Below are positions 8,189 through 16,441 of a DNA stretch of 29,957 bases, in pieces (positions within the stretch are counted from its first letter, which is position 1; every line of letters starts with the position of its first letter). This DNA comes from CAYVSY01 sp964454255 (GTDB lineage Bacteria; Bacillota_I; Bacilli_A; RF39; UBA660): positions 1 to 29,957 of the forward strand of contig CAYVSY010000005.1 of assembly GCA_964454255.1 (NCBI GenBank), given 5' to 3'. The position numbers were made by a program, and so were the translations under genes. Below the pieces are notes generated by a model. It was given only the letters and a program-made list of their open reading frames with translations, made no database searches and was not told the DNA's origin.

Positions 8189-8210
8189 TTGACCAATTGC
8201 TTTTGTCTTT
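8171..8210. terminator. Bidirectional terminator shared by two convergent genes
   Basis: AAAGACAAAAG (8171-8181) pairs with CTTTTGTCTTT (8200-8210), and AATTG/CAATT can form an inner stem. The A-rich left and T-rich right flanks suit both directions. The hairpin contains the end of the pseudouridine synthase gene and the last codons of the minus-strand gene. Confidence 0.7.
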
Positions 8211-8734
8211 CCTTGATTTAAATATTTTTCTATACATATATTTAATGATTCAAGCCCTTTACTTTGATTACTAAAAGCATTTTCTAAATTGATATTATTT
8301 CCTGGCATAAAATGAATTAATTCGATTTGTGGGTAATGTCTACTAATTATTTCTTCTAATATTTTATGATTCATTTTCATATCATCAGCAAAGAAAATAG
8401 TGTTAATATCTTTATTTCGTAATATATTTATGATATGATCTATTTTATTCTTGACTTGAATAGGCAATTCACTATTATTTGTTAGTATGCTATTTTGAGA
8501 AAATTGTGGGCCTAATTTAATAGAAGTATTTTCTAAATATTTTTTTATTTCATTTAAGTAAGGTTTTAAAAAATCAATATCATCAGCTGTAATAAATGAA
8601 AAATAAAGATTATTTAAAGAGTTATAATTCATTAATTGTTTTAAATTATTACTAAATTGTTTTAAATCACGATGTCTATTTTCGTAGTTAAAACAATTAA
8701 AAGTTCCACCAATATCACATAAAAATATATTCAT
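8183..8734 (-). CDS. Unrecognised protein with weak HAD-like features
   Basis: The 183-residue soluble protein begins MNIFLCDIGGTFN, recalling the first motif of HAD phosphatases (DxDxT). The second Asp is replaced by Gly, and later it has TIFFADDMKMNHKILEEI, which recalls the acidic HAD motif IV. A lysine of motif III is not obvious. If it is a HAD-fold protein, normal phosphatase chemistry would be doubtful. The DIGGT string also occurs in sugar-kinase folds, but the rest does not resemble them. The start follows an AGGGAAGA ribosome site. It stands alone on the minus strand, convergent with the RluA gene with a 6-base overlap. The existence of the gene is likely, and its function is unknown. 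Confidence 0.7.
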   Translation of the reverse strand: MNIFLCDIGGTFNCFNYENRHRDLKQFSNNLKQLMNYNSLNNLYFSFITADDIDFLKPYLNEIKKYLENTSIKLGPQFSQNSILTNNSELPIQVKNKIDHIINILRNKDINTIFFADDMKMNHKILEEIISRHYPQIELIHFMPGNNINLENAFSNQSKGLESLNICIEKYLNQGKTKAIGQL

Positions 8735-8873
8735 AGACTATCTTCCCTACCTATCAATATTATTATATCATAGAAATAAAAAAATATTATTAAATGTATA
8801 AAATTATAATTAAAGTTTATAATAATAAATGTAAAAATTAATGAAAATGATATATGAAAGGATGAATGATAAT

Positions 8874-9263
8874 ATGAATTTATTTCCAAATAAATTTTAT
8901 TTAGATGATATTTTTAATGGTGTTTTAGTTCAAGATAGAAACAACATGAAATGTGATATTTATGAGAAGGATAATAAATATTACATTGAAATGGATGTTC
9001 CAGGTTTTAAAAAAGAAGATATAAAAATAGCTGTTAATAATGATTATTTGACTATTACAGCTGTCCAAGATTCAAAAATAACTGAAGATAAAGAAAAAAA
9101 ATATATTAAAAGAGAAAGGATTTATAATAAATATCAAAGATCTTTTTATGTTGGAAAAATAAATGAAAATGATATTAATGCCAGATTTAATTATGGAACA
9201 TTAATTGTTAATTTTCCAAAAGAAATAGAAAAAAATAATCAAAAATTTATTGAAATAGAATAA
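8874..9263 (+). CDS. Hsp20 / alpha-crystallin small heat-shock protein
   Basis: An ATP-independent holdase that binds unfolding proteins for later release to the ClpB/DnaK system. The alpha-crystallin domain runs from CDIYEKDNKYYIEMDVPG through NDYLTI to FNYGTLIVNFPK, with the conserved Ala/Tyr-Gly-x-Leu strand near the end. I place the start at the ATG at 8874 (130 residues, MNLFPNKFYLDDIF), because AAAGGATGA lies upstream and this N-terminus is typical. In-frame ATGs at 8841, 8847 and 8862 lack a convincing ribosome site. No CIRCE element is seen upstream, unlike clpB. A terminator follows directly, so it is monocistronic. Confidence 0.9.
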   Translation: MNLFPNKFYLDDIFNGVLVQDRNNMKCDIYEKDNKYYIEMDVPGFKKEDIKIAVNNDYLTITAVQDSKITEDKEKKYIKRERIYNKYQRSFYVGKINENDINARFNYGTLIVNFPKEIEKNNQKFIEIE

Positions 9264-9289
9264 AAACAACTTTAAATATAATGTAAAGT

Positions 9290-9315
9290 AAATGTAGGCA
9301 ATCCTACATTTTTTT
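9290..9315 (+). terminator. Terminator after hsp20
   Basis: AAATGTAGG (9290-9298), loop CAAT, CCTACATTT (9303-9311), then a T run. This is a perfect 9-pair stem and a textbook intrinsic terminator. Confidence 0.9.
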
Positions 9316-9378
9316 GGTATTTGGTATTAGATTAATTAATTTTTTGTTTTTATGATATAATATTTTTGGATGTGAAAT

Positions 9379-11502
9379 ATGAAAAAGGTAGAGTTATTAT
9401 CTCCAGCTGGTGATTATAATTGTTTAGTTGCCGCTATTCAAGCTGGTTGTGATGCATTATATATGGGTGGTAAAAATTTTGGTGCTAGAAGTTTCGCAAA
9501 TAATTTTAGTCCTGAAGAAATTATTAAAAGTATTAATTATGCTCATTTATATGGTGTTAAAGTTTATATAACAGTTAATACATTAATTTATGATAATGAA
9601 ATTGATGAGTTTATGAATTATATTGATTTTTTACATAAAAATAATGTTGATGCTATAATTATTCAAGATTTAGGTATGTTAGATTTAGTTAGAAAAACAT
9701 ATCCTAATTTAGAAATTCATGCTTCAACACAAATGCATATTCATAACTTAGATGGTGTTTTAATGGTGAAAAAACTAGGAGTTAATAGAGTCGTTTTAGC
9801 GAGAGAAACATCCATAAAAACAATTAAAAAAATCAAAGAAATGATTGATATGCCTTTAGAGATTTTTATTCACGGAGCGTTATGTCTTTCTTATTCAGGT
9901 CAATGTTTGATGAGTAGTTTAATTGGTGGTCGAAGTGGTAATAGAGGTAGTTGTGCTGGTTCATGCCGTCAAAAATATGATGTTATTGATGAATATGATC
10001 ATGTGCTTAATAACAATTCTTATCCTTTAAGCACAAAAGATTTATGTTCTTTGGAAGATTTAGAAAAATTATTAGAAATGAATATTGATAGTTTAAAAAT
10101 AGAAGGTAGAATGAAATCAGCTAGTTATGTTTATTGTGTTACTAAATTATATAGAGAAGCTATTGATTCATATTATGAAACAGGAAAAGTTTCGATAAAT
10201 GAAGAATTATTAATTAATTTAAAAAAAATATTTAATAGAACATGGACTAAAGGATTTTTAAATGATACATTAAATGATGATATTGTTAATCCATATCGTC
10301 CTAATCATTTGGGATTAAAAATAGGAACTATTAAAAAATTTAAAAATAGTTTTGTTGATATTGAATTGTGTGATGAATTAAATATTGGTGATGGTCTTAG
10401 AATTGTATCTAATAATGATGATATTGGTATATTAGTTAATGAATTTTATATTAATCGAGTGCTTGTAAAAAAAGCTAATAAAGGTGATATTATTTCGTTA
10501 AAAGTAATGAAAAAGGTTAATATTGGTGATGAAGTATTAATCACAAGTCCTAAAAAAATTATTGATGAAATTGGTAAAATTATTTTATCTAATGAACGAA
10601 AAGTTTTAATCAATATAAATATAGAATTGAAAGTAAATAAACCTATTATTTTGAATGTCAGTGATGAAAAGAATAGTATTAGAATTATGGGTGATATTGT
10701 TTTAAAATCAATTGATAAGCCAATTAAAAAAGAGGATATATTAGAAAAATTATCTAAAACAGGTGGAACAATATATAAAATAAATAATATTTCTATTGAT
10801 ATGGATGATGATGTTTTTATATCATGGACAGTCCTTAATGAATTAAGAAGAAAATCTTTAGAAGAGCTTTCTAATAAAAGATTATATAGAACTATATATC
10901 AAAAAAGAGAATATAAAATTAATTTAATTGATTTTTCTAAGGAAAAGAAAAAAACAAAATTAATTGAGAATTTAATTTGTGATATTAACAATGAATATAA
11001 TGAGATTTATTCATATGATAATGGTATTATTAAATATCCACGAGTGTGTGATTCTTATAAATTATCTAATGATCTTTCTTTAGTATCAGAAATTGGTGCT
11101 TTAAATAAACTAAAAAATGTTTATACTGATTTTTCATTTAATGTTTTGAATGCATATAGTGTAGCGTTATTACATAGTTTAGGGGTTAAAAAAATAACTT
11201 TATCATATGAATTAAACGAGGAACAAATAAAAAACTTAATTGATAATTACCATAATACATTTAATAAACATCCTAATTTAGAATTAATTGTTTATGGATA
11301 TCAAGAAGTTATGGTATCAAAATTTAGTTTAAATAAATACTATAAAACAAATAAGAAAATTTTTTTAAGAGATCGTTTTAATAATAAATATTTTATTTTA
11401 GAAAGAAACAATTATATGTATATATATAATTATAAATTACTTAATATTTATGATGAAAAATATTACAATATGGGAATAAATTCATTACGATTTAATATAT
11501 AG
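9379..11502 (+). CDS. U32-family peptidase-like protein, RlhA type
   Basis: The 707-residue protein starts MKKVELLSPAGDYNCL, the U32 family start. It contains IHASTQMHIHN, HGALCLSYSGQCLMSS and RGSCAGSCRQKY. Cys169, Cys176, Cys192 and Cys196 lie in this conserved cluster, which in RlhA-like proteins is thought to hold an iron-sulfur cluster. STKDLC and SLKIEGRMKS follow. The long C-terminal part is less conserved and corresponds to the DUF3656 region of the large U32 proteins. E. coli RlhA hydroxylates C2501 of 23S rRNA, and other U32 members act in collagen degradation or tRNA modification. RNA hydroxylation is the best guess for this length. The gene starts after GGATGTGA, 11 bases before the ABC-F gene, so the two are probably one operon. 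Confidence 0.85.
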   Translation: MKKVELLSPAGDYNCLVAAIQAGCDALYMGGKNFGARSFANNFSPEEIIKSINYAHLYGVKVYITVNTLIYDNEIDEFMNYIDFLHKNNVDAIIIQDLGMLDLVRKTYPNLEIHASTQMHIHNLDGVLMVKKLGVNRVVLARETSIKTIKKIKEMIDMPLEIFIHGALCLSYSGQCLMSSLIGGRSGNRGSCAGSCRQKYDVIDEYDHVLNNNSYPLSTKDLCSLEDLEKLLEMNIDSLKIEGRMKSASYVYCVTKLYREAIDSYYETGKVSINEELLINLKKIFNRTWTKGFLNDTLNDDIVNPYRPNHLGLKIGTIKKFKNSFVDIELCDELNIGDGLRIVSNNDDIGILVNEFYINRVLVKKANKGDIISLKVMKKVNIGDEVLITSPKKIIDEIGKIILSNERKVLININIELKVNKPIILNVSDEKNSIRIMGDIVLKSIDKPIKKEDILEKLSKTGGTIYKINNISIDMDDDVFISWTVLNELRRKSLEELSNKRLYRTIYQKREYKINLIDFSKEKKKTKLIENLICDINNEYNEIYSYDNGIIKYPRVCDSYKLSNDLSLVSEIGALNKLKNVYTDFSFNVLNAYSVALLHSLGVKKITLSYELNEEQIKNLIDNYHNTFNKHPNLELIVYGYQEVMVSKFSLNKYYKTNKKIFLRDRFNNKYFILERNNYMYIYNYKLLNIYDEKYYNMGINSLRFNI

Positions 11503-11513
11503 GATGTGATAAT

Positions 11514-13139
11514 ATGAATATAAGTCATTTGTTTTTTGGATATAATAATGATATTATTTTTGATGATGCAAGTGTTTTAATAAATAAAAATGATATAGTA
11601 GGTATAATAGGTGTTAATGGGGCTGGAAAAACAACTTTATTTAAACTTATTTTAAATGAATTGAGCCCTGATAAGGGTCATATTATAGGGCCTAAAAAAA
11701 CAAAAATTGGTTATTTACCGCAAATTATTACAGAAAATATAGATTCTGATATTAGTGTTTTAGATTATTTAATAGAATCTCGTCCAATAAAAAAAATAAG
11801 TGATCAAATTACAGAATTATATGTTAAAGCTTCTATTGAAAAAAGTGAAGAAAAGTTAAAAAACATATTTAAAAAAATAAGTGATCTTCAAAATGAACTT
11901 CAATATTATGATGAATATAATGCTGAAAGTGTTTTGTTAAAAATGATTGATGGAATGAAAATAAACGATAAATTATTGTCTATGAAAATGAAGGATTTAT
12001 CTGGTGGTCAGAAATCAAAAATTGCGTTTTTAAGTTTATTGTATTCAAAAAAAGAAATTTTATTATTAGATGAACCAACAAATCATCTTGATAAAGAAAC
12101 AAAAGAATATGTTATAAATTATTTAAAAAACTATTTTGGATTAGTATTAGTAATATCACATGATATAGAGTTTTTAGATGCCATTACTAATAAAACTTTA
12201 TATATTGATAAAATTAATCATGATATGGTTTTATATAATGGAAATTATACATATTATAATAGAGTTAAACAAGCTAATCTCGAAAATATTAAGAATCAAA
12301 TTGAAATAGAAAAAAGAGAAGAAAATAAATTAAAAAGTATTATTGAATTATATACTAATTCATCAGGTAAAAGAAAAAAAATGGCTCAATCAAGAGAAAA
12401 ACAACTTGAAAAATTATTAAAAAATAAAATTATAATAGAAAATGTTCCTAAAAAAATGAATTTTGAAGTTTTAAAAAAAAGGGAAAGTTCTATGATTCCT
12501 ATAAAAGTAGAAAATTTAATATTTGATTATAATAATGATATAAATAATCCATTAATTAATAATTTATCTTTTTCAGTTAATAAAAATGAAAAATTTTTGA
12601 TTGTAGGAACTAATGGTGTTGGTAAAACAACTTTATTTAAACTAATTATGAATAAATTAAATCCAATTAGTGGGAATATTTTTATTGATAAAAAGACAGA
12701 TATTGGTTATTATGCTCAAGAACATGAAATAATTAATTTAGATAAGACAATTATTGACAATTTTAATGATTTTAATATTCCTATTAATAAACTTAGAAAT
12801 ATTTTTGGAAGATTTTTATTTTATGGTGATGAAATATTAAAAGAAGTTAAAGATTTATCTCCAGGCGAAAGATGCCGTGTGGCATTAATGAAATTATCAA
12901 TTATGGGTTCTAATTTACTTCTTTTAGATGAACCTACTAATCATTTGGATCCAGAAACAGAAAAAATAATAGCGGAATCTTTTAAAACATTTGATGGAAC
13001 GATGCTTATTATTTCGCATAATTTAGATTTTGTGGAAAATTTAGGTATTAATAGAGTTTTAATATTACCAGATGGAATAATAAGTTACTATAATAGGGAT
13101 ATTGTTAAATATTTTTATAATATAAATAATAAGATATAA
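11514..13139 (+). CDS. ABC-F family ATPase (ribosome-associated type)
   Basis: The 541-residue protein consists of two ABC ATPase domains and no membrane segment. Domain 1 has Walker A GVNGAGKT (33-40), signature LSGGQKSKI and LLLDEPTNHLD. Domain 2 has Walker A GTNGVGKT (365-372), signature LSPGERCRV and LLLDEPTNHLD. A basic, coiled linker of about 80 residues between them (around IEIEKREENK to the run of Lys residues) is the ABC-F P-site tRNA interaction motif region. Members are translation factors or protect ribosomes from antibiotics. Resistance specificity cannot be deduced here. Both domains keep all catalytic residues. GGATGTGATA precedes the ATG. Confidence 0.93.
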   Translation: MNISHLFFGYNNDIIFDDASVLINKNDIVGIIGVNGAGKTTLFKLILNELSPDKGHIIGPKKTKIGYLPQIITENIDSDISVLDYLIESRPIKKISDQITELYVKASIEKSEEKLKNIFKKISDLQNELQYYDEYNAESVLLKMIDGMKINDKLLSMKMKDLSGGQKSKIAFLSLLYSKKEILLLDEPTNHLDKETKEYVINYLKNYFGLVLVISHDIEFLDAITNKTLYIDKINHDMVLYNGNYTYYNRVKQANLENIKNQIEIEKREENKLKSIIELYTNSSGKRKKMAQSREKQLEKLLKNKIIIENVPKKMNFEVLKKRESSMIPIKVENLIFDYNNDINNPLINNLSFSVNKNEKFLIVGTNGVGKTTLFKLIMNKLNPISGNIFIDKKTDIGYYAQEHEIINLDKTIIDNFNDFNIPINKLRNIFGRFLFYGDEILKEVKDLSPGERCRVALMKLSIMGSNLLLLDEPTNHLDPETEKIIAESFKTFDGTMLIISHNLDFVENLGINRVLILPDGIISYYNRDIVKYFYNINNKI

Positions 13140-13283
13140 TGTAGAATATAATAAGATTATAGAAATATGTGGCAATGAGTATTTAAAATTAATTATAAAT
13201 ATTCTAATATTGTGGTTAATGATATATTAATTCTGTTTTTAATAAATTATAAAAAATTAGTTAATGGGGGATTAAAGTTAAAT

Positions 13284-13307
13284 AAAAAGGCACTATTGTG
13301 TCTTTTT
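13284..13307. terminator. Bidirectional terminator between ABC-F gene and minus-strand gene
   Basis: AAAAAGGCAC (13284-13293) pairs with GTGTCTTTTT (13298-13307), with one G-T pair and a 4-base loop. It has A-rich and T-rich sides, so it can work both ways. The TAG stop of the minus-strand gene lies inside the stem-loop. The 140 bases between 13140 and this hairpin hold nothing else that I can identify. Confidence 0.72.
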
Positions 13308-13859
13308 GGAAACTAAACTTTTTACTTTTGGTTTTTCAATATTATATTTTTTATATAATTTTTCAAGATTTGAAGTGGTTCCGATAATGGTTAATTTTTC
13401 ATTTGCACAAATACTATATATAGCTCCAAAATTCATTTTTTCTATTTCTTCTGTTTCGTAATTGTCAATCAAAATTAAAAAATCAGGGCCAAAAAATTTT
13501 TTTAACAAATACATACTAACTAATAAATCATTTTTTTTAGTTGGTTTAATAATTGTATCTGATGTCCAACCACCAATACAATTATTTGAAATATGACTTG
13601 TTCTACTTCTTCCTAATTCATCAAAAGAAGGCATTTTAATTATACAAAAAACTTTATTATCGTTTGATTTACTTTCTAATTCATATAACAAATAAGAAAT
13701 GAATTGTTTAGTTCCTTCTAAAATATTATATAAATATATATTTGAGTAAAAACTATTAATATAATATGCTCTTTTTTCGTAAGTATTTTTGTCATAATTT
13801 TCCACATAATAATCAATTAAATATTTTTTATAATTTTCTAAATCAAAAATTTTATTCAT
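13293..13859 (-). CDS. Unrecognised conserved-looking protein of 188 residues
   Basis: I do not recognise this family. It is a soluble protein with no membrane segment and many Tyr and Lys residues. It has a helical N-terminal half (EGTKQFISYLLYELES), an SRTSHISNNCIGGWTSD segment, then alternating hydrophobic strands (DFLILIDNYE, LTIIGTTSN) that suggest an alpha/beta fold. The ATG at 13859 is chosen because GGGGAG lies just upstream. The promoter on this strand starts transcription near 13874, which excludes the longer start there. It is transcribed divergently from the Bce regulator gene, and the two promoters lie next to each other. A link to peptide sensing is possible but unsupported. Confidence 0.75.
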   Translation of the reverse strand: MNKIFDLENYKKYLIDYYVENYDKNTYEKRAYYINSFYSNIYLYNILEGTKQFISYLLYELESKSNDNKVFCIIKMPSFDELGRSRTSHISNNCIGGWTSDTIIKPTKKNDLLVSMYLLKKFFGPDFLILIDNYETEEIEKMNFGAIYSICANEKLTIIGTTSNLEKLYKKYNIEKPKVKSLVSKKTQ

Positions 13860-13880
13860 AATGTTTCTCCCCATGAACTT

Positions 13881-13909
13881 ATTATAGCAAACATTAAAAA
13901 AAAAGTCAT
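13881..13909 (-). promoter_or_regulatory. Promoter of the 188-residue minus-strand gene
   Basis: On the minus strand ATGACT (13904-13909), 17 bases, TATAAT (13881-13886). The expected start is near 13874, 15 bases before the chosen ATG. Confidence 0.65.
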
Positions 13910-13913
13910 TAAT

Positions 13914-13942
13914 TTGTTTATAAATAATTTTTTTGATATAAT
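13914..13942 (+). promoter_or_regulatory. Promoter of the bceRS-like operon
   Basis: TTGTTT (13914-13919), 17 bases, TATAAT (13937-13942). It is back to back with the minus-strand promoter at 13881-13909. GGAGGG at about 13951 precedes the ATG at 13961. Confidence 0.68.
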
Positions 13943-13960
13943 ATTACTTGGAGGGATACC

Positions 13961-14623
13961 ATGTATAATATTTTAATTATCGAAGATGAAATAAAACTTA
14001 GGGATGAACTTAGAATCTTTTTAGAAAATAATGGTTATACTGTTAATTATGTTATTGATTTTAAAGATGTTTTAGAAATAATTCAAAATAATAATTATGA
14101 CTTGATTTTGTTGGATATTAATTTACCTAATATTAATGGTGAATATTTATGTAAAGAAATACGAAAGTTTAGTTCAATTCCGATAATTATTGTGACTAGT
14201 AAAAATACCATCATTGATGAAGTTGTTTCAATTAATTATGGAGCAGATGATTTTATTACGAAGCCATATAATGTCGATGTTTTACTTGCAAGAATAGAAA
14301 GATTACTTCAAAGAGTTAATAATTCTGATAATGTAATTAAATATTTAAATTTAGAACTTAATGTATCTAAAGGAATTATTATGGTAAATAATAAAGTGAT
14401 GGATTTATCTAAAAATGAAATAAAAATATTATATTTTTTATTAAAACGTAAAGGATCTATTGTTTCTCGTGATGAAATAATAAATTATTTATGGGATAAT
14501 GAAGCATATGTCGATGATAATACATTAACGGTTAATATTAATAGATTACGAAATAAATTAAATAATATGGGAACAAATGATATAATAAAAACTAAAAGAG
14601 GGATTGGCTATATTATATTATGA
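13961..14623 (+). CDS. bceR: OmpR-family response regulator, BceR-like
   Basis: The 220-residue two-component regulator has a receiver domain with the acidic pair Glu8/Asp9, phosphoacceptor Asp52 (LLDINLPN) and the conserved Lys of FITKPYN. It is followed by an OmpR winged-helix domain (about 125-220, with LSKNEIKILYFLLKR, DDNTLTVNINRLRNKL and the end TKRGIGYIIL). Its TGA stop overlaps the kinase ATG as ATGA. With the kinase and the BceAB-type transporter downstream it forms a Bce module, which in Bacilli detects and resists bacitracin-like or other cell-wall peptides. The gene symbol is by module similarity, and the inducing peptide is unknown. Confidence 0.9.
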   Translation: MYNILIIEDEIKLRDELRIFLENNGYTVNYVIDFKDVLEIIQNNNYDLILLDINLPNINGEYLCKEIRKFSSIPIIIVTSKNTIIDEVVSINYGADDFITKPYNVDVLLARIERLLQRVNNSDNVIKYLNLELNVSKGIIMVNNKVMDLSKNEIKILYFLLKRKGSIVSRDEIINYLWDNEAYVDDNTLTVNINRLRNKLNNMGTNDIIKTKRGIGYIIL

Positions 14624-15588
14624 AATTTTTTGAATACTTAAAAGATAAAATTGTTTCTATATTTGTATATTTAGTCACGGTTATTATTATATTTATTTTA
14701 TTAGATGTATTTAATACTCATAAAATTTTAGTTATTTTTATTCCCGTTATTTTGATTATATTAGGGCTTTTTATTATATTAAGAGAATATTATAAAAAAA
14801 GGCATTTTTATAATGATTTAGAAAGTAATTTGAATATTTTAGATAAAAAATATTTATGGACGGAGATAATAAAATGTCCTGATTTTATTGAGGGTAAGAT
14901 ACTGTATGAAACATTATATCAAATAGATAAATCAATGATAGAAAATATTAATAAATACAAATATACCAGTGATGAATTTATGGAATATTTAGAAATGTGG
15001 TGTCATGAAATTAAAACACCGATTGCGACAACTAATTTAATTATTGATAATAATAAAAATAAAATTACTGATAATATTTTGGAAGAAATAGATAAAATTA
15101 ATANNNNNNNNNNNNNNNNNNNNNNNNNNNNNNNNNNNNNNNNNNNNNNNNNNNNNNNNNNNNNNNNNNNNNNNNNNNNNNNNNNNNNNNNNNNNNNNNN
15201 NNNAGAAATAGATAAAATTAATATTTTCGTAGAAAGTGATAGTAAATGGTTAGAATTTATTATTAATCAAATAGTTACTAATAGCATTAAATATAGAAAA
15301 GATAATGATTCTATTATTAAGTTTACGATAGATAATAATAAGAATAATGTAGTTTTAAAAATTAAAGATAATGGTATTGGAATAAAAAGTGATGAAATAA
15401 ATCGTGTTTTTGATAAAGGATGGACAGGATCATTGGGACGAAATTATACTAATTCAACTGGTATTGGATTATATTTGTGTAAAAAATTATGTGAAAAACT
15501 AAATCATAATATTTTTATTACTTCTAATTATGGAATTGAGACAACGGTTTATATTGTTTTTCCGATTAGTTCAATGATAAAAAACTAG
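14620..15588 (+). CDS. bceS: BceS-like intramembrane-sensing histidine kinase (contains a 100-N gap)
   Basis: The sensor kinase has two membrane helices (about 12-30 and 34-54) with almost no extracellular loop, the hallmark of Bce-type kinases that take their signal from the transporter. The phosphoacceptor is His129 in WCHEIKTPIA. After the gap come the N box (NQIVTNSIKY), DNGIGIKSDEI (G1) and STGIGLYLCKKL (G2) of the ATP-binding domain. The Ns at 15104-15203 fall between the dimerisation helices and the ATPase domain. Family members have about 60 residues there, so the N length is a placeholder and the intact frame is luck. The same 20-base sequence flanks both sides of the gap. The start overlaps the regulator stop by 4 bases. 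Confidence 0.9.
   Translation: MKFFEYLKDKIVSIFVYLVTVIIIFILLDVFNTHKILVIFIPVILIILGLFIILREYYKKRHFYNDLESNLNILDKKYLWTEIIKCPDFIEGKILYETLYQIDKSMIENINKYKYTSDEFMEYLEMWCHEIKTPIATTNLIIDNNKNKITDNILEEIDKINXXXXXXXXXXXXXXXXXXXXXXXXXXXXXXXXXXEIDKINIFVESDSKWLEFIINQIVTNSIKYRKDNDSIIKFTIDNNKNNVVLKIKDNGIGIKSDEINRVFDKGWTGSLGRNYTNSTGIGLYLCKKLCEKLNHNIFITSNYGIETTVYIVFPISSMIKN
15104..15203. other. Assembly gap in the kinase gene, flanked by a 20-base direct repeat
   Basis: Exactly 100 Ns. The 20 bases before the gap (15084-15103) and the 20 bases after it (15204-15223) are identical and both encode EIDKIN. Such a repeat within the gene is a plausible reason for the assembly break. The alternative, that the two contig ends simply overlap, would remove about 60 residues that Bce kinases normally have. 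Confidence 0.9.
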
Positions 15589-15612
15589 TAATCTTACAAC
15601 TTTGTAAGATTA
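15589..15612. promoter_or_regulatory. Candidate BceR binding box before the transporter genes
   Basis: TAATCTTACA (15589-15598), four bases ACTT, TGTAAGATTA (15603-15612). This is a perfect 10-base inverted repeat with core TTACA-N4-TGTAA. Bce-type regulators are known to bind inverted repeats with a 4-base spacer of about this form upstream of their transporter genes. It lies just after the kinase stop and about 60 bases before the bceA ATG, with a weak TATATT-type -10 further down (near 15649), as expected for an activated promoter. It lacks a T tract, so it is not a good terminator. Confidence 0.65.
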
Positions 15613-15673
15613 TGTTATGTTAATCGATTTTTAAATTATTAAAAATAGTATATTATGTTAGTGAGGTGAAAAA

Positions 15674-16441
15674 ATGGAGAAAATATTAGAAATTAATAAT
15701 TTGGAAAAATATTACGGTAATAAGGGAAACATTACTAAGGCTGTTGATAATATTAGTTTTGATGTTAAAAAGGGTGAATTTGTCGCTATTATGGGATCAA
15801 GTGGTAGTGGTAAAACAACTTTATTAAATTGTATATCGACATTAGATAAAGTAACAGCTGGTAGTATTATTGTTAATGGTAAAGATATTACAAAATTAAG
15901 GGGTTCATCTTTAAATAAATTTCGTAGAGAAGAATTGGGTTTTATTTTTCAAGAATTTAATTTATTAGATACTCTAACAGCTTATGAAAATATTGCACTT
16001 TCACTTACTATTCAAAGAGTAAATTATAAAGATATTGAAAGACGAGTTATGGAAGTTGCGAAAGAACTTGAGATAGAAGATACATTAAATAAATATCCGT
16101 TTGCTTTATCAGGCGGACAAAAACAAAGAGTAGCTTCGGCTAGGGCAATTGTTTCTAAACCATCGCTTATTTTGGCTGATGAACCAACAGGAGCTCTTGA
16201 TTCTAAATCGGCTAGAATGTTGTTGGAAAAAATTGAAAATTTGAATGATGAATTAAAAGCTACTATATTGATGGTTACTCATGATGCTTGGACAGCTAGT
16301 TATGCTGATCGAATTATTTTTATTAAAGATGGTAGAATATTTAATGAATTAATAAAAGGAAGCAAGACAAGAAAAGAATTTTTTGAAAACATTATTGATG
16401 TTGTTACTCTTCTTGGAGGTGACTTAAATAATGTCATTTAA
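15674..16441 (+). CDS. bceA: BceA-like ABC transporter ATPase
   Basis: The 255-residue ATPase belongs to the MacB/LolD-like group that pairs with FtsX-type permeases. Walker A GSSGSGKTT is at 41-49, with Q-loop Gln94 in FQEFNLLDTLTA. The signature LSGGQKQRV starts at 146, Walker B LILADE is at 166-171, and the H-loop reads VTHD. All catalytic residues are present. GTGAGGTGA is upstream of the ATG. It overlaps the permease gene by 11 bases. With BceB it is thought to free cell-wall lipid carriers from bound peptide antibiotics and to pass flux information to BceS. Confidence 0.95.
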   Translation: MEKILEINNLEKYYGNKGNITKAVDNISFDVKKGEFVAIMGSSGSGKTTLLNCISTLDKVTAGSIIVNGKDITKLRGSSLNKFRREELGFIFQEFNLLDTLTAYENIALSLTIQRVNYKDIERRVMEVAKELEIEDTLNKYPFALSGGQKQRVASARAIVSKPSLILADEPTGALDSKSARMLLEKIENLNDELKATILMVTHDAWTASYADRIIFIKDGRIFNELIKGSKTRKEFFENIIDVVTLLGGDLNNVI

